From NCBI GenBank assembly GCA_002838945.1, contig PGXB01000028.1, positions 1-47,199 of the forward strand: 47,199 nucleotides of DNA, written 5' to 3'. The translations under genes were made by a program, and so were the position numbers. Under the pieces are notes generated by a model. The model was not told the DNA's origin and ran no database searches. It saw nothing but the letters and a program-made list of their open reading frames with translations. This stretch comes from a candidate division Zixibacteria bacterium HGW-Zixibacteria-1 (GTDB lineage: Bacteria; Zixibacteria; MSB-5A5; GN15; PGXB01). Shown here in pieces: positions 33,582-43,124 of the stretch (the first letter of the stretch is position 1; each line of letters begins with the position of its first letter).

Positions 33582-36500
33582 TTACGGGCAGTTTGGCTCT
33601 GGACCACCTTTGTATAAATAGCCTATAAGATAGGTTACATCCAGAATGTTAACCGTTCCGCTGGAGTTGACATCTGCTGCTTCAATTGGGTCAGGCGAGG
33701 GGCCACCCTTATAAAGATAGGAAATCAGATATGTAACATCGAGGATGTTGACTGTCTTTGAGCCGTTGACATCGCCACAGATATAATCAAAATAGCCAAC
33801 CACAAATGGCGACAGTGATTCTGATGTTCCGCAGATAGTATTTGATGCGGTATCGGCGGAGGCAGTAATATCTGCCCAATCCGTGCCATCATAATGAATC
33901 AGTCGCAGCATGTTTTCCTGACTTGGAGACATTCCAGCATCATCATAATCAACGCATACTTCAATCAGGCCGGAATACCCTGCCGTTGTCGTGATGTTGT
34001 AGTAGATGGGAAGGTCTGCGGGAATAATCTGCAAACCTGATACGCCGGGTCCAGTGTAAGACATAGTCATCTCCGTCGTGCCGGCAGTTAAGACATCGCC
34101 AAATGTCAAGTCGACAGACAATCCGAGAGGCACAATTACGTTGGTGCCCTCCGGCGTTTCCCCCGCAAAAGTACAATCACCGCCCTGGTCCGGATTGTAA
34201 ATCCAGGGGCAGTTATCACCCGTGCATGCATTTTCCGGATATCCCGGATCGCCAAAACCGTCGCCATCGGTATCGACACAAGCAAGGTTCTTGTGGATGT
34301 TTACCGATCGGTCGACATACGCTTGCGAACAGACTACCGCTAAATCCAAATCACCGTCGTTGTCATGATCGGATAGCACCATGGAAGTCGGATTGACCTG
34401 GGTGATGACCCATGTAAATCCCTGAAAGCTGAAGCCGCCGAGGTTACTAAAGGGGCCGAAGTCACCATGCACATAAGATGGCGAACCGAAGGTGGCTATC
34501 AAATCGACATCTCCATCGCCATCAATATCACCGGCGGCCGTACTGGTAGCCCAGGCGTTTATAGCGAGAGATGTGTTCAGTGCAAACTGCCTGTCTCCAA
34601 GCCCCTCATAGAACGTGAGCATAGCGTCACGACCACCGGACATACCATGACTTCCCAGCTCAAATGCAACAATATCAACATCAGAGTCGCCATCAAAATC
34701 CGCAACTTCTACGTCGCCCACATACGGACTGGCCAAATCCAGGTATGTCGGGAACAAACCATGATCATTATTGAAGAATACTGTAAAGTATGCCCCTCCA
34801 TTTGATGTTGCTAAATCAAAATACCCGTCTCCGTCAATATCTGCTGTCCATAGTCCGATAATATCAGTCCATTCGTGAACCGGAAGGGGACCGGGCGAAT
34901 GAAATGTGGCATCTCCGTAATTAAAGAGAATGACAACCTGACCCTGGTCATGTGGATAGGGGGTTTCTATATATGATCGCAGCGCGACCGCCAAATCAGC
35001 ATGACCATCGGCGTCGAAATCAGCCGTGCAGATTCCACGCGCGTTGCCGGTTCCGTATGAAAATGATGGCTGAACCGTGAATATCCCGCCGCCATCGTTC
35101 AGCATTAACGAAATATAATTATCATATGAACCGGTTGTTTGAAATATCGCAATATCTATATCGCCATCGCCGTCGTAGTCGGCAACAGCCAATCCGGCGC
35201 ACCCGGGAGCAGCAGATACCTGATAAAGCACATAAGGTGCAAAACCGCCCGTCGTATTATTCATCATTACCGATACAATAGTTCCGCTTGCCTGAACCAG
35301 ATCAGCGTAACCGTCGCCATTGAAATCAGCAGTTGCGATGGCGCCTTCCGCCGTACCGGAAGGGATTGTGGTTGCGGAGGAAAAAAATCCGGTACTGCCA
35401 CTGACCGCTGCAGTAAAGGACCAGGTATAGCCCTGCGCAAGCGGCACGCCCGCTGCCGATTCAATGCCGATAGTCAGAACAACCGTTACCTTTTCACCTG
35501 CCGGATACGGGATATCTGGTGTAAAGATCGCTGTGTTGCCGGTGCAAGTAATATTTCCCTCCACCCTGCCAGCTGTGTTTCCCGTCACAACAAATGTATT
35601 GGCGTTGATTGTGGACGGATTCATATCCATGTCAAAGGTTGCCGTGATCGTACTAGTGCGAGGGACATTGAGCTCGTTTGGGATGGGCGACTGTGTAGCT
35701 ACATGGGAAGGCACCTCCACTTTGGTCCACTTGGCAAGATATGCTGCAACTTTATTTCCTGCGATTGTGAAATCACCACTTACAAGGAGCGTGTCATTAT
35801 GAGCCATGAGAGAGAATACCTCGCCATCTGTTCCCGAGCCTAACGACGACCATGTGTTTCCGTTCCATGAGGCAATGCAATCATTTGTCGTAGCGTTAGC
35901 GGTGGCAAAGATTCCCCCGATAAAAAGCTTGTTGTTACAGGCAACCATTGCACGAACTTCGTCGGTACTGGATAAACCACCCCATGTTCCCACAGATGAC
36001 CAAGTTGTGCCATCCCATGAGGCCAACTTCTCCACGCCAATGCCTCCCGCCGTGTAAAAGTAACCTCCTGTTATCAGAAGGTTATTGTAAACTGTTAGTG
36101 CAAGCACGGTCTGATCTAATCCGGTGCCTAATGGTGACCAGACTGTGCCGTCCCAAGAAGCGATGCGATTGGCCGTTACACCACCTGCGTTCACGAAATT
36201 GCCTGCGGCAATAAGCACTTGGCCATATACGGTTAGTGCATAAACATTGCCATCCATTCCAGATCCGAGCGGCGTCCAAGCGGAGCCGTTCCAAGAGGCT
36301 ATTCTATTCGCGCTAACGCCGTCTGCCGTAGTAAATACCCCTCCAGCTATCAATTTACCATCGTAAACGGTGAGGGCATACACGATGCTACTCATTCCAG
36401 TCCCAAGTGGTGTCCAAGCAGAGCCGTTCCAAGAGGCTATTCTATACACATTGACGCCGCCTGCTGACGAAAACGAACCACCAGCTATCAATTTTCCTGC

Positions 36501-37274
36501 GTAAACAGTGAGAGCGTAGACGTTATTACTCATTCCTGATCCAAGCGGCGACCAACTGTTTCCATTCCAAGGCGCTATGTGGTTCGCTGTCACGTTACCT
36601 GCTGTAGTGAACTCGCCCCCTGCTATTAGCTTGTTGTCAAACAGGGTTAGGGCTCTCACCACGTAATTAGTCCCTGAACCCAGCGTAGTCCATGTTGTAC
36701 CGTTCCATGAAGCTATCGCGTGCATCATATTCGGAAGACTTCCCCCCGCAATCAGCTTGTTGTCATATACGGCGACGGCAAAGACATATCCAGTGCTAAA
36801 TCCCAATCCCAATGGGGACCATGTTGTGCCATCCCATGAGGCTATTTTTTTTGCGTTCACGCCCCCGGCAGTTGTAAACCATCCCGCGGCTATCAGCCTA
36901 TTGTTGAATATTGTGAGGGAATAGGCATCGGAACCCAACCCCAACCCCAACGGCGACCAAGCCGTGCCATCCCAAGAAGCTATATTATTAGCGGGTACTC
37001 CGCCAGCAATGGTGAACCGTCCTCCGGCGATCAGCATGTTATTATAAATAGTGAAGCACTGTACACCATCATTCATCCCAGATCCCAATGATGACCATGA
37101 TGCACCATCCCATGAGGCTAAATAATTAGCCGTTACCCCACCTGCAACGGTGAACCATCCTCCAGCAATTAGTCTATTATTATGAACGATCAAAGCATCA
37201 ACACTACTATTCATTCCCGAACCCAGCGTTGACCACGTGCTGCCATTCCAAGAAGCTATCCAGTTTGCGCTCAC
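33582..37274 (-). CDS. Giant secreted propeller / FG-GAP / dockerin-like protein, main part after the frameshift
   Basis: The 1230-residue frame begins at an internal GTG; the same frame is open upstream to the G tract at 37426-37432, where it should join the 37364-37945 segment. Order: about a dozen 40-44-residue repeats (LIAGG.F..AGGV.AN.IASWDG..WS.LGSGM, to about residue 540); a Big_5/SbsA Ig-like domain (about 545-645); FG-GAP/VCBS repeats with DYDGDGDIDI loops (about 650-1010); a DTDGDGFGDP thrombospondin-3-like calcium segment; a beta domain; and two C-terminal dockerin-like repeats (GDVNGSKTVNILDVTYLISY and a second copy). Probably surface displayed and calcium bound. If the frameshift is real, this part lacks a signal peptide. 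Confidence 0.85.
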   Translation of the reverse strand: MSANWIASWNGSTWSTLGSGMNSSVDALIVHNNRLIAGGWFTVAGGVTANYLASWDGASWSSLGSGMNDGVQCFTIYNNMLIAGGRFTIAGGVPANNIASWDGTAWSPLGLGLGSDAYSLTIFNNRLIAAGWFTTAGGVNAKKIASWDGTTWSPLGLGFSTGYVFAVAVYDNKLIAGGSLPNMMHAIASWNGTTWTTLGSGTNYVVRALTLFDNKLIAGGEFTTAGNVTANHIAPWNGNSWSPLGSGMSNNVYALTVYAGKLIAGGSFSSAGGVNVYRIASWNGSAWTPLGTGMSSIVYALTVYDGKLIAGGVFTTADGVSANRIASWNGSAWTPLGSGMDGNVYALTVYGQVLIAAGNFVNAGGVTANRIASWDGTVWSPLGTGLDQTVLALTVYNNLLITGGYFYTAGGIGVEKLASWDGTTWSSVGTWGGLSSTDEVRAMVACNNKLFIGGIFATANATTNDCIASWNGNTWSSLGSGTDGEVFSLMAHNDTLLVSGDFTIAGNKVAAYLAKWTKVEVPSHVATQSPIPNELNVPRTSTITATFDMDMNPSTINANTFVVTGNTAGRVEGNITCTGNTAIFTPDIPYPAGEKVTVVLTIGIESAAGVPLAQGYTWSFTAAVSGSTGFFSSATTIPSGTAEGAIATADFNGDGYADLVQASGTIVSVMMNNTTGGFAPYVLYQVSAAPGCAGLAVADYDGDGDIDIAIFQTTGSYDNYISLMLNDGGGIFTVQPSFSYGTGNARGICTADFDADGHADLAVALRSYIETPYPHDQGQVVILFNYGDATFHSPGPLPVHEWTDIIGLWTADIDGDGYFDLATSNGGAYFTVFFNNDHGLFPTYLDLASPYVGDVEVADFDGDSDVDIVAFELGSHGMSGGRDAMLTFYEGLGDRQFALNTSLAINAWATSTAAGDIDGDGDVDLIATFGSPSYVHGDFGPFSNLGGFSFQGFTWVITQVNPTSMVLSDHDNDGDLDLAVVCSQAYVDRSVNIHKNLACVDTDGDGFGDPGYPENACTGDNCPWIYNPDQGGDCTFAGETPEGTNVIVPLGLSVDLTFGDVLTAGTTEMTMSYTGPGVSGLQIIPADLPIYYNITTTAGYSGLIEVCVDYDDAGMSPSQENMLRLIHYDGTDWADITASADTASNTICGTSESLSPFVVGYFDYICGDVNGSKTVNILDVTYLISYLYKGGPSPDPIEAADVNSSGTVNILDVTYLIGYLYKGGPEPNCP

Positions 37275-37363
37275 GCCGCCTGCAGTTGAGAATCTACCCC
37301 CCGCTATGAGTTTATTTTCATAAACTGCGAGAGCAAAAACGCAAGGGTTGTCACCACTTTCAT

Positions 37364-37945
37364 TTATTCCCGATCCAAGCGGTGACCAGGTAAGGCCGTC
37401 CCAGGCGGCGATGTGATTGGCTGAACCCCCCCTACCATGGTGAAGCTTCCACCAGCGATTAGCATGTTGTCATATACCGTGAGAGCATAGACACTTTTAT
37501 TCATGCCCGAACCGAGGGTCGACCACGTTGTACCGTTCCATGACGCTATGTTGCTAACGATAACAGAACCCGCGACGGTCAAAAAACCCGCGATAATAAT
37601 CGAACCGTTGTAAATAGCCATTGCTTGCACCTGATCCTCAACTCCGGGTATCGATGGCGAAGTATTGTTGTCCCAATAAATATCGTCGGGGTCATCGGCT
37701 GGAGAAGCAGGGTGGAACAACGGCTGACCTGTGGCCGGGTCAATGGCCGATTCGAAACCCTCCATATCCAACGAGCCCTGATAGCCCGACTGCCGGGCCG
37801 CTTCCAAATCAAACTGACCATCGGCGGTAAGGAAAGTCCCGACACTCGGCATCTTATCCGATTTTGTCTCTCCCGAAGCAAAACAGGAAAATGCCGATAT
37901 TATGATTAAAGCTGTTGTGAAATAGATAGCATTCCTGATCATCAA
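37364..37945 (-). CDS. N-terminal part of the giant propeller protein, up to the frameshift
   Basis: A 193-residue frame: signal peptide (residues 1-24, ending CFASG), a short linker, then two propeller repeats (NIASWNGTTWSTLGSGMNKS, LIAGGSFTMVGG). After GSFTMVGG it continues in the wrong frame (VQPITSPPGTALPGHRLDRE) and stops at 37364. In the other frame the sequence continues smoothly as SANHIAAWDGLTWSPLGSGI and so on into the 1230-residue part. The switch is exactly at seven G residues (minus strand); eight would restore one gene of about 1450 codons (33582-37945). Confidence 0.85.
   Translation of the reverse strand: MMIRNAIYFTTALIIISAFSCFASGETKSDKMPSVGTFLTADGQFDLEAARQSGYQGSLDMEGFESAIDPATGQPLFHPASPADDPDDIYWDNNTSPSIPGVEDQVQAMAIYNGSIIIAGFLTVAGSVIVSNIASWNGTTWSTLGSGMNKSVYALTVYDNMLIAGGSFTMVGGVQPITSPPGTALPGHRLDRE
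37426..37432. repeat. Homopolymeric G/C tract at the frameshift
   Basis: Seven C on the plus strand (G7 on the coding strand). One more base would join the signal-peptide part and the main part of the giant surface protein in frame. This may be a phase-variable tract, a true mutation or a base-calling error. Confidence 0.8.
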
Positions 37946-38138
37946 ATCCTCCGGAGATGAAAATTTTGTGAGCCCGTCAAATATAGTGCAGATGGTTATT
38001 ATTCATTTGAAGTAGTCAGCCGCTGGTATTGTTGCCTTGCCATGTAATCACTATCCCAATCATAGAAAAAAATATCCATTCCGGCGAACGCCAGGAGTGC
38101 TCGATGGATAGCATAAATATAAGATGATTATATTATAT

Positions 38139-38317
38139 TTACAAGAAATATTTGAGACGAAACGGCCCATTTGCGGTCCTCTTTTCAAAAGTGGAATTTT
38201 TGATGGTTTGTTGTTCCATAAAAGTCGCATGTGACAAGCCACCCAGGGCATCATGCAGATGTTGCTCGTTGTAGTCAATCAGCCAGTCGTTCGTGATCAC
38301 CCTGACCTGTTGGAAAT
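38139..38317 (-). pseudogene. IS3-family transposase remnant (C-terminal end)
   Basis: A minus-strand frame reads DFQQVRVITNDWLIDYNEQH, then LHDALGGLSHATFMEQQ, stopping at 38139. The ITNDWL.DYNE.RPHDALGGLSP pattern is the end of IS3-family OrfB integrases. Everything upstream of about 38317 is closed by stops, so only the last 55 or so codons survive. It differs from the element at the left edge (RRHSTLGY type), so it is a separate, older insertion. Confidence 0.75.
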
Positions 38318-38474
38318 CAACAACTAATTACGAATCAATGGCTTACAGGAAGGGCGAGAGTTGCATGCTTCCGCCCGCCAACTTCAGGCAGTTATGAGCC
38401 AGACGACTTCAGCCGATATTAGCGATAGAAACAATAGACGGCAATAACGGAGTATTAAAAGATTATAATCAGTC
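38318..38474. other. Intergenic region before the diguanylate cyclase
   Basis: Together with 37946-38138 this is the non-coding part around the IS3 remnant. The first stretch carries the upstream region of the giant surface gene. No further gene, repeat or clear promoter was recognised. Confidence 0.3.
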
Positions 38475-39383
38475 ATGAATCTATCAGCATATATAATGAA
38501 GCTAAGTCAACCGTTCAGAATATTTCTGGGACTTGTCCTCATCGGAGTAGTGGGTGTCTTAGACGTCCTGACCGGATATGAGATATCTTTTTCACTTTTC
38601 TATGTGATTCCTATTTCTTTTGCCGCGTGGTTTATAAGCCGGCGACACGCAGTTATAGCATCATTTGCCAGTGCCTCAGTCTGGCTTGTGGCTGATTGGG
38701 CCTCCGGGCATGTCTACTCGCATCCTTTTATTCCTATCTGGAATACCCTAATCAGACTTTTATTCTTCATTATCATCGCATTGATATTAACGGCCTTAAG
38801 AAATGCAATGGAGAGGGAAAAGGAATTTGCCCGAATCGACTTTTTAACCGGCGCGGTGAATTCTCGTCTCTTTTATGAATTGTTACAGGCGGAAATAGAC
38901 CGCCTGCAAAGATATGATCACCCCTTCACGCTGGTGTATATTGATCTTGACAACTTCAAGGCCGTGAATGATCAATTCGGGCACCTTACAGGAGATAAAG
39001 CTCTCCGCACTGTGGTCGATTGTGCCAAGAAGCATTTACGAAAGACAGATGCAATTGCGCGACTTGGTGGTGATGAATTCGCGTTTCTCTTACCCGAAAC
39101 CGACCTGGAATCAGCACGCATTACGCTCACGAAACTTCAAGGCGGTCTACTGGAAGAAATGCAATTAAATAATTGGCCGATAACATTCAGTATTGGGGTT
39201 TTGACATGCCATGCTGCACCAGCTAATACTGATGAATTGGTAAAAAGGGTCGATGAGTTAACATATCAAGTGAAGCATGGCAGCAAAAATGCAATCATAT
39301 TTTCCACTTACACGGGCCAACAACGTTCCGGCGCGTCGTTTCAGGATAATCCGGACACGAAAGAACTATTACGTAAGACTTAG
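38475..39383 (+). CDS. Membrane-bound diguanylate cyclase (GGDEF)
   Basis: A 302-residue enzyme making c-di-GMP from two GTP. Three or four hydrophobic helices fill residues about 14-108 (FLGLVLIGVVGVLDVL, FYVIPISFAAWFI, ASASVWLVADW, LIRLLFFIIIALILTAL). The GGDEF domain begins with IDFLTGAVN, carries YIDLDNFKAVND with the metal aspartates, and GGDEF at 198-202. The inhibitory RxxD site (R189-K-T-D192) is exactly five residues before the motif, so product feedback is expected. No classical sensor domain was seen beyond the membrane part. No clear ribosome site; the ATG eight codons in is an alternative. It could feed the tandem-PilZ protein in this window. Confidence 0.92.
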   Translation: MNLSAYIMKLSQPFRIFLGLVLIGVVGVLDVLTGYEISFSLFYVIPISFAAWFISRRHAVIASFASASVWLVADWASGHVYSHPFIPIWNTLIRLLFFIIIALILTALRNAMEREKEFARIDFLTGAVNSRLFYELLQAEIDRLQRYDHPFTLVYIDLDNFKAVNDQFGHLTGDKALRTVVDCAKKHLRKTDAIARLGGDEFAFLLPETDLESARITLTKLQGGLLEEMQLNNWPITFSIGVLTCHAAPANTDELVKRVDELTYQVKHGSKNAIIFSTYTGQQRSGASFQDNPDTKELLRKT

Positions 39384-39502
39384 ATTTACGATTGATCTGT
39401 ATATTTGGCTCGATGAAATTTACCAAGCGTGATCCGACCACAACCTGTTATGTTTTTAACGTTATGATATTTAATTTGTTACATCAAAAGCGGCTCGCAT
39501 CG

Positions 39503-39580
39503 CACTCTTCCCGATCTATTGTCACACTGGACTATTCAATAAGGTTGCGCTATGCCACGACTGGCGAAAGGCGCTGGAAG
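39503..39580. repeat. Dispersed about 80-bp repeat, copy 1
   Basis: It shares with 39904-39983 the blocks CACTCT.CCC.GAT, TTGTCAC, TATTCAATAA.GTTGCGC, TATG..ACGACTGG and AAA/AAG GCGCTGGAAG. The two copies are direct repeats flanking the small membrane-protein gene. Confidence 0.65.
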
Positions 39581-39599
39581 GTTCTTTAATACGCCGAAA

Positions 39600-39800
39600 T
39601 TAATTTCTCTTAAAAAGGGGTATCAGAAAAATGAGAATCAGGATCAAATACACGTACCAATCGAGACTCATGGCATCACTTCGAAATCTTGGCCAGACTG
39701 ATAGAAGAAAAAGTGTTGAAAGGAGCGTTACTATCAGCATGCACTGCCTTTGAAGCGCTGTCATAGTTATCTTTCTTTGGAATCGTTCTTTTATTGTCAT
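39600..39800 (-). CDS. Small two-helix membrane protein, unknown
   Basis: A 66-residue frame with AAGGGA 8 bases before its ATG. After a basic N-terminus (MTIKERFQRKITM) there are two hydrophobic helices (MLIVTLLSTLFLLSVW and WYVYLILILIFLIPLF) with a charged turn, ending KRN. No family was recognised. It lies between two direct copies of the about 80-bp repeat. Credible because of the ribosome site and clean topology, but short. Confidence 0.45.
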   Translation of the reverse strand: MTIKERFQRKITMTALQRQCMLIVTLLSTLFLLSVWPRFRSDAMSLDWYVYLILILIFLIPLFKRN

Positions 39801-40128
39801 TTTGCTATTTCCCTTCTTTCACTTATATAAGAAAAAGTTCCCATATAGTCCAACTAAATAATTCATGATTGGGAATAAGTTGGCAAAAAATGGCGACTCC
39901 AACCTCACTCTCCCCGGATTTTTGTCACGTTTGATGATTCAATAAAGTTGCGCTATGTTACGACTGGTGGAAAGCGCTGGAAGACAATGCATTTCGAACG
40001 GGAAAGTTGTGTTGTTCATTTTAGCTTTGGCTGATCCCTGCAACCAATTGACCAACTATCCCGTCTAATCCAAGAAAGTAGTCTGTTGCAGAAATGTCCT
40101 GACGAGTAACTGCCAAAGGAGTGTCGTA
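39801..40128. other. Intergenic region carrying the second repeat and the ABC operon leader
   Basis: About 328 bases. It includes repeat copy 2 (39904-39983). No other gene was recognised. AAAGGAG at the right end is the ribosome site of the ATPase gene. Confidence 0.35.
39904..39983. repeat. Dispersed about 80-bp repeat, copy 2
   Basis: Roughly 75-80% identical by eye to 39503-39580, in the same orientation. Its last block, GCGCTGGAAGACAAT, is echoed by GCGCTGGAAAACAAT at about 42741-42755 beyond the ABC operon, where a degenerate third copy seems to lie. Confidence 0.65.
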
Positions 40129-41016
40129 TTGAATCTGGGAATAAATCATTTGGGTAAGCGCTACAAAGGAAACGTTTGGGGGCTGAGGGAGTTCAGTCTG
40201 AGCATAGACTCCGGTATCCTCGGGCTATTGGGTCCAAACGGTGCGGGGAAGTCAACCCTGATGCGAATTCTGGCCACCGTTACCAAGCCTACCGAAGGGG
40301 AAGCCAGCTGGGACGGTCACGATATCGCCCGGTCCCCGGAAAATGTCCGTCGAATCCTCGGCTATCTCCCACAGGATTTTGGTATCTATCCAAATCTGAA
40401 CGCTGTCGAATTTCTATCGTACTTAGCGGCGGCACGAGATCTCACCGGTCAGTCGGCCCGGCGCAGAATCGGTCAGTTGCTGGATTTGGTCAACCTTGGT
40501 GAGGCCCGGAAGCGGCGCCTTGGTTCTCTTTCCGGAGGAATGAAACAGCGGGTGGGAATAGCCCAGGCATTGCTTAACGATCCTGAGTTGCTGATAGTCG
40601 ATGAACCGACTGCCGGTCTGGACCCGGAAGAACGGATACGCTTCCGAAACCTTCTCTCGGAACTGTCCGTCAACCGCATAGTGATATTGTCTTCGCACAT
40701 CGTCTCCGATCTCGAAGCGGCCGCAACCTCGATCGCCATTATAAACAAGGGGCGACTTCTCGTGCATGCCACTCCGGAGGAGTTGCTCCGGTCAGTGGTG
40801 GGAAAGGTCTGGGAAGTCGTCATTGCCAGTTCTGATTTGACCGACCTGAAACAGACGCACATTGTAGGCAGTACGACCAGGACCATTGAAGGTGTCCGAG
40901 TGCGGGTGGTAGGGAAGGGGGCGCCGGCGGCTTCAGCTCAACAGGTGACGCCGACTCTCGAAGATGCATATCTCTGGCTGCTCAATGAGCATGGGCGCGG
41001 ACGGCAAGATGGATAG
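40129..41016 (+). CDS. ABC transporter ATP-binding protein
   Basis: A 295-residue ATPase that powers the adjoining permease. Walker A GPNGAGKS at 35-42, Q-loop LPQDFG, signature LSGGMKQ at 134-140, Walker B LLIVDEP at 154-160, then the switch histidine in LSSHIVSDLE. The C-terminal 70 residues are the extension common in ABC-2 type ATPases. The start is TTG, chosen because AAAGGAG sits 8 bases upstream and the domain begins at once. The permease start overlaps its last codons (ATGGATAG). Substrate unknown. Confidence 0.92.
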   Translation: MNLGINHLGKRYKGNVWGLREFSLSIDSGILGLLGPNGAGKSTLMRILATVTKPTEGEASWDGHDIARSPENVRRILGYLPQDFGIYPNLNAVEFLSYLAAARDLTGQSARRRIGQLLDLVNLGEARKRRLGSLSGGMKQRVGIAQALLNDPELLIVDEPTAGLDPEERIRFRNLLSELSVNRIVILSSHIVSDLEAAATSIAIINKGRLLVHATPEELLRSVVGKVWEVVIASSDLTDLKQTHIVGSTTRTIEGVRVRVVGKGAPAASAQQVTPTLEDAYLWLLNEHGRGRQDG

Positions 41017-42592
41017 TCTGCGGATTCTCTTTCAGTTGAGCCTCGCCGATTTCCGGGAGCGAACCCGGAGATATAGTTTCCTCGTCACAATGATCGGTGT
41101 GATGTTTTTCGGATACCTGGTGATCACCGGCCAGTACACGATTCAGTTCGGAGAATATAAAAGCGTGTATAACTCGGCCTGGGCGGGGAGCCTGATGGCC
41201 GCCTGCAGCACTATCGTGATGACGATTATAGGGTTCTATCTGGTCAGGGGTTCGATCAAACGCGATCGTCTGACGGAAGTGGGACAGATTATTGCTGCCA
41301 CCCGGATGAGTGGGCGCGTCTATATTGCTTCAAAACTCGTGAGCAACATCGCGGCTCTGTGGTCGATGGTCGCGTCCCTGGCTGTCCTGGCTTTCATCAC
41401 GTTGTTGATCAGAAATGACACAAGTGAAATCAGCCTGTGGGCCTTCATAAAACCGTTTATTATCATTTCTCTGCCGGCGTCGATTTTCGTGGCCTCGGCA
41501 GCAGTCCTTTTCGACACTGTTCGATGGCTTAGAGGAAGCGCGGGTAACATTATCTACTTGTTCCTGGCCGAGAGTTGCGTCTTACTGGGGATGCTTGCGG
41601 TGCCGTTTCTTGATCTTGCATCGGTTGCAGTCTTTACGGATAGCGCGCGGGCGGCCGCTGGGAGAGCGTTTCCCGGTGAGACGATCGGACTGTTGATGGG
41701 CTTTGTCGGCTTCGACCCGGAAATGCACTTTGACCTGGTCAAGACTTTTCCATGGACAGGAATCGAGTGGACGATCGGCATGCTTCTGCTGCGACTGCAC
41801 TGGATAGCTATGGCGTTTATGGTGACCGGCATAACTATCCTGATGTTTGATCGCTTTGATCCGGCAAAGGACCGATACAAGAGGATCCGATCAAATCAGA
41901 AGGAGGCCGTTTCAGGAAACGGCCGCGGACCGAACCAAAGCGACACCGGACCGGGATATGATTCACTCTGCCTGCCCGAACGGAAATTCAGACTGATTCG
42001 AATGGTTAACGCCGAGCTGCGTCTTGCGCTCAAGGGTTTTCACTGGTTCTGGTATGCGGTTGCGGTCGGTCTGATGGCTGCCCAATGCGCGGCGCCATTC
42101 AACATTGCAAGGCTGTACTTGATTCCTGCATCTATGGTTTGGCCGCTGGTGATATGGTCATCGATGGGAACGCGTGAATCTCGTTTCGGTACTATCCAGT
42201 TGCTTGTCTCTTCGCCACGTCCGGTCATGCGTCAGTTTTCGGCCATCTGGCTGTCCGGCCTGCTGATCGCTGTAGCCTCGGCCGCCGGTATGATTTTTCG
42301 AGCGGGTATTGAAGGACAATGGTCCTATGCAGCGACACTGACGGTTGCGGCTTTCCTTGTCCCGACGGTTTCACTGGCTATGGGAACCCTGAGCGGCAGC
42401 AGGAGATTATTCGAAGTCACTTATCTGATGGTCTGGTATGTGGGATCAATTGATCATCTAACGACTTTAGATTTGCTCGGCACTATCGACGAATCGGTTA
42501 ATATCACGAAGCTGGCTGTCCTGAGCCCGGTTGTAGTCGGCTCGCTTGTCATGGCATTCATAACGCGCCATCAACAGATACGTTATTGTTGA
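41009..42592 (+). CDS. ABC-2-type transporter permease
   Basis: About 527 residues from the ATG at 41009, which overlaps the ATPase stop by 8 bases; upstream ATGs back to 40964 lie inside the ATPase gene. It contains about twelve hydrophobic segments in two halves of six, separated by a charged linker (about residues 290-330: AKDRYKRIRSNQKEA). Both halves start with an amphipathic segment (ILFQLSLADFRERTRRY and RMVNAELRLALKGFHWFWY), suggesting an internal duplication that would form the whole membrane domain. Probably exports a lipid, peptide or drug; not determinable. Part of a two-gene operon bordered by repeats. Confidence 0.82.
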   Translation: MDSLRILFQLSLADFRERTRRYSFLVTMIGVMFFGYLVITGQYTIQFGEYKSVYNSAWAGSLMAACSTIVMTIIGFYLVRGSIKRDRLTEVGQIIAATRMSGRVYIASKLVSNIAALWSMVASLAVLAFITLLIRNDTSEISLWAFIKPFIIISLPASIFVASAAVLFDTVRWLRGSAGNIIYLFLAESCVLLGMLAVPFLDLASVAVFTDSARAAAGRAFPGETIGLLMGFVGFDPEMHFDLVKTFPWTGIEWTIGMLLLRLHWIAMAFMVTGITILMFDRFDPAKDRYKRIRSNQKEAVSGNGRGPNQSDTGPGYDSLCLPERKFRLIRMVNAELRLALKGFHWFWYAVAVGLMAAQCAAPFNIARLYLIPASMVWPLVIWSSMGTRESRFGTIQLLVSSPRPVMRQFSAIWLSGLLIAVASAAGMIFRAGIEGQWSYAATLTVAAFLVPTVSLAMGTLSGSRRLFEVTYLMVWYVGSIDHLTTLDLLGTIDESVNITKLAVLSPVVVGSLVMAFITRHQQIRYC

Positions 42593-43124
42593 TCACGTTG
42601 CGGATGAGGGGGACACGATCTGCATTAAAGTGCACTATTTGCTGAATGGTGTATTGATAATCGCCCCGATATCACTCCCCCCAGACTCTTATCGAATTCA
42701 TCTTCCCAATTCGGTCAAAAAACGCGAGCATTGACAGAACGCGCTGGAAAACAATAGAATAATCCGAATGTGATGGGCTGATCGGAAAGGACATAGCAGG
42801 AGCAGGAAGATCTGCAAAGGACGATGTGAAATGGATCGTCAATGCTACTATTTTTCAATTGCTCCTTGCAGTGTAAAGTTGAATAATTATTTAATATTGT
42901 TTTGCCATACTAATTTGAGTCAAAATGAGTTAGTCTGACGTTTCCAATATCACTATTCCCATACTTAGATGAGTTTCCCTTTCACAATCCGGACTCGCTT
43001 TGCCGCGGCCTAATGTTGATTTTGATTGTCCCCGGGGCAGGAATCGGCTATATTGAAAACAGAGTAAACTTGTTTAGGACAAGTAATTATTGTATCGGCG
43101 GACTTTTGTGTAAGGAGGTCTCAT
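42593..43124. other. Non-coding region between ABC operon and propeller lipoprotein
   Basis: About 530 bases. Around 42670-42755 there is a decayed copy of the about 80-bp repeat (CACTCCCCCC..., GCGCTGGAAAACAAT). Two short frames of 35-45 protein-like codons occur (42591-42731 and about 42767-42882), but neither has a start codon with a ribosome site, so they may be remnants. The end holds the leader of the following gene. Confidence 0.35.

Noticed and set aside
42767-42882. Protein-like frame of 38 codons ending WIVNATIFQLLLAV downstream of the ABC operon
   Set aside because: Bounded by stops with no start codon; may be a remnant but cannot be supported.
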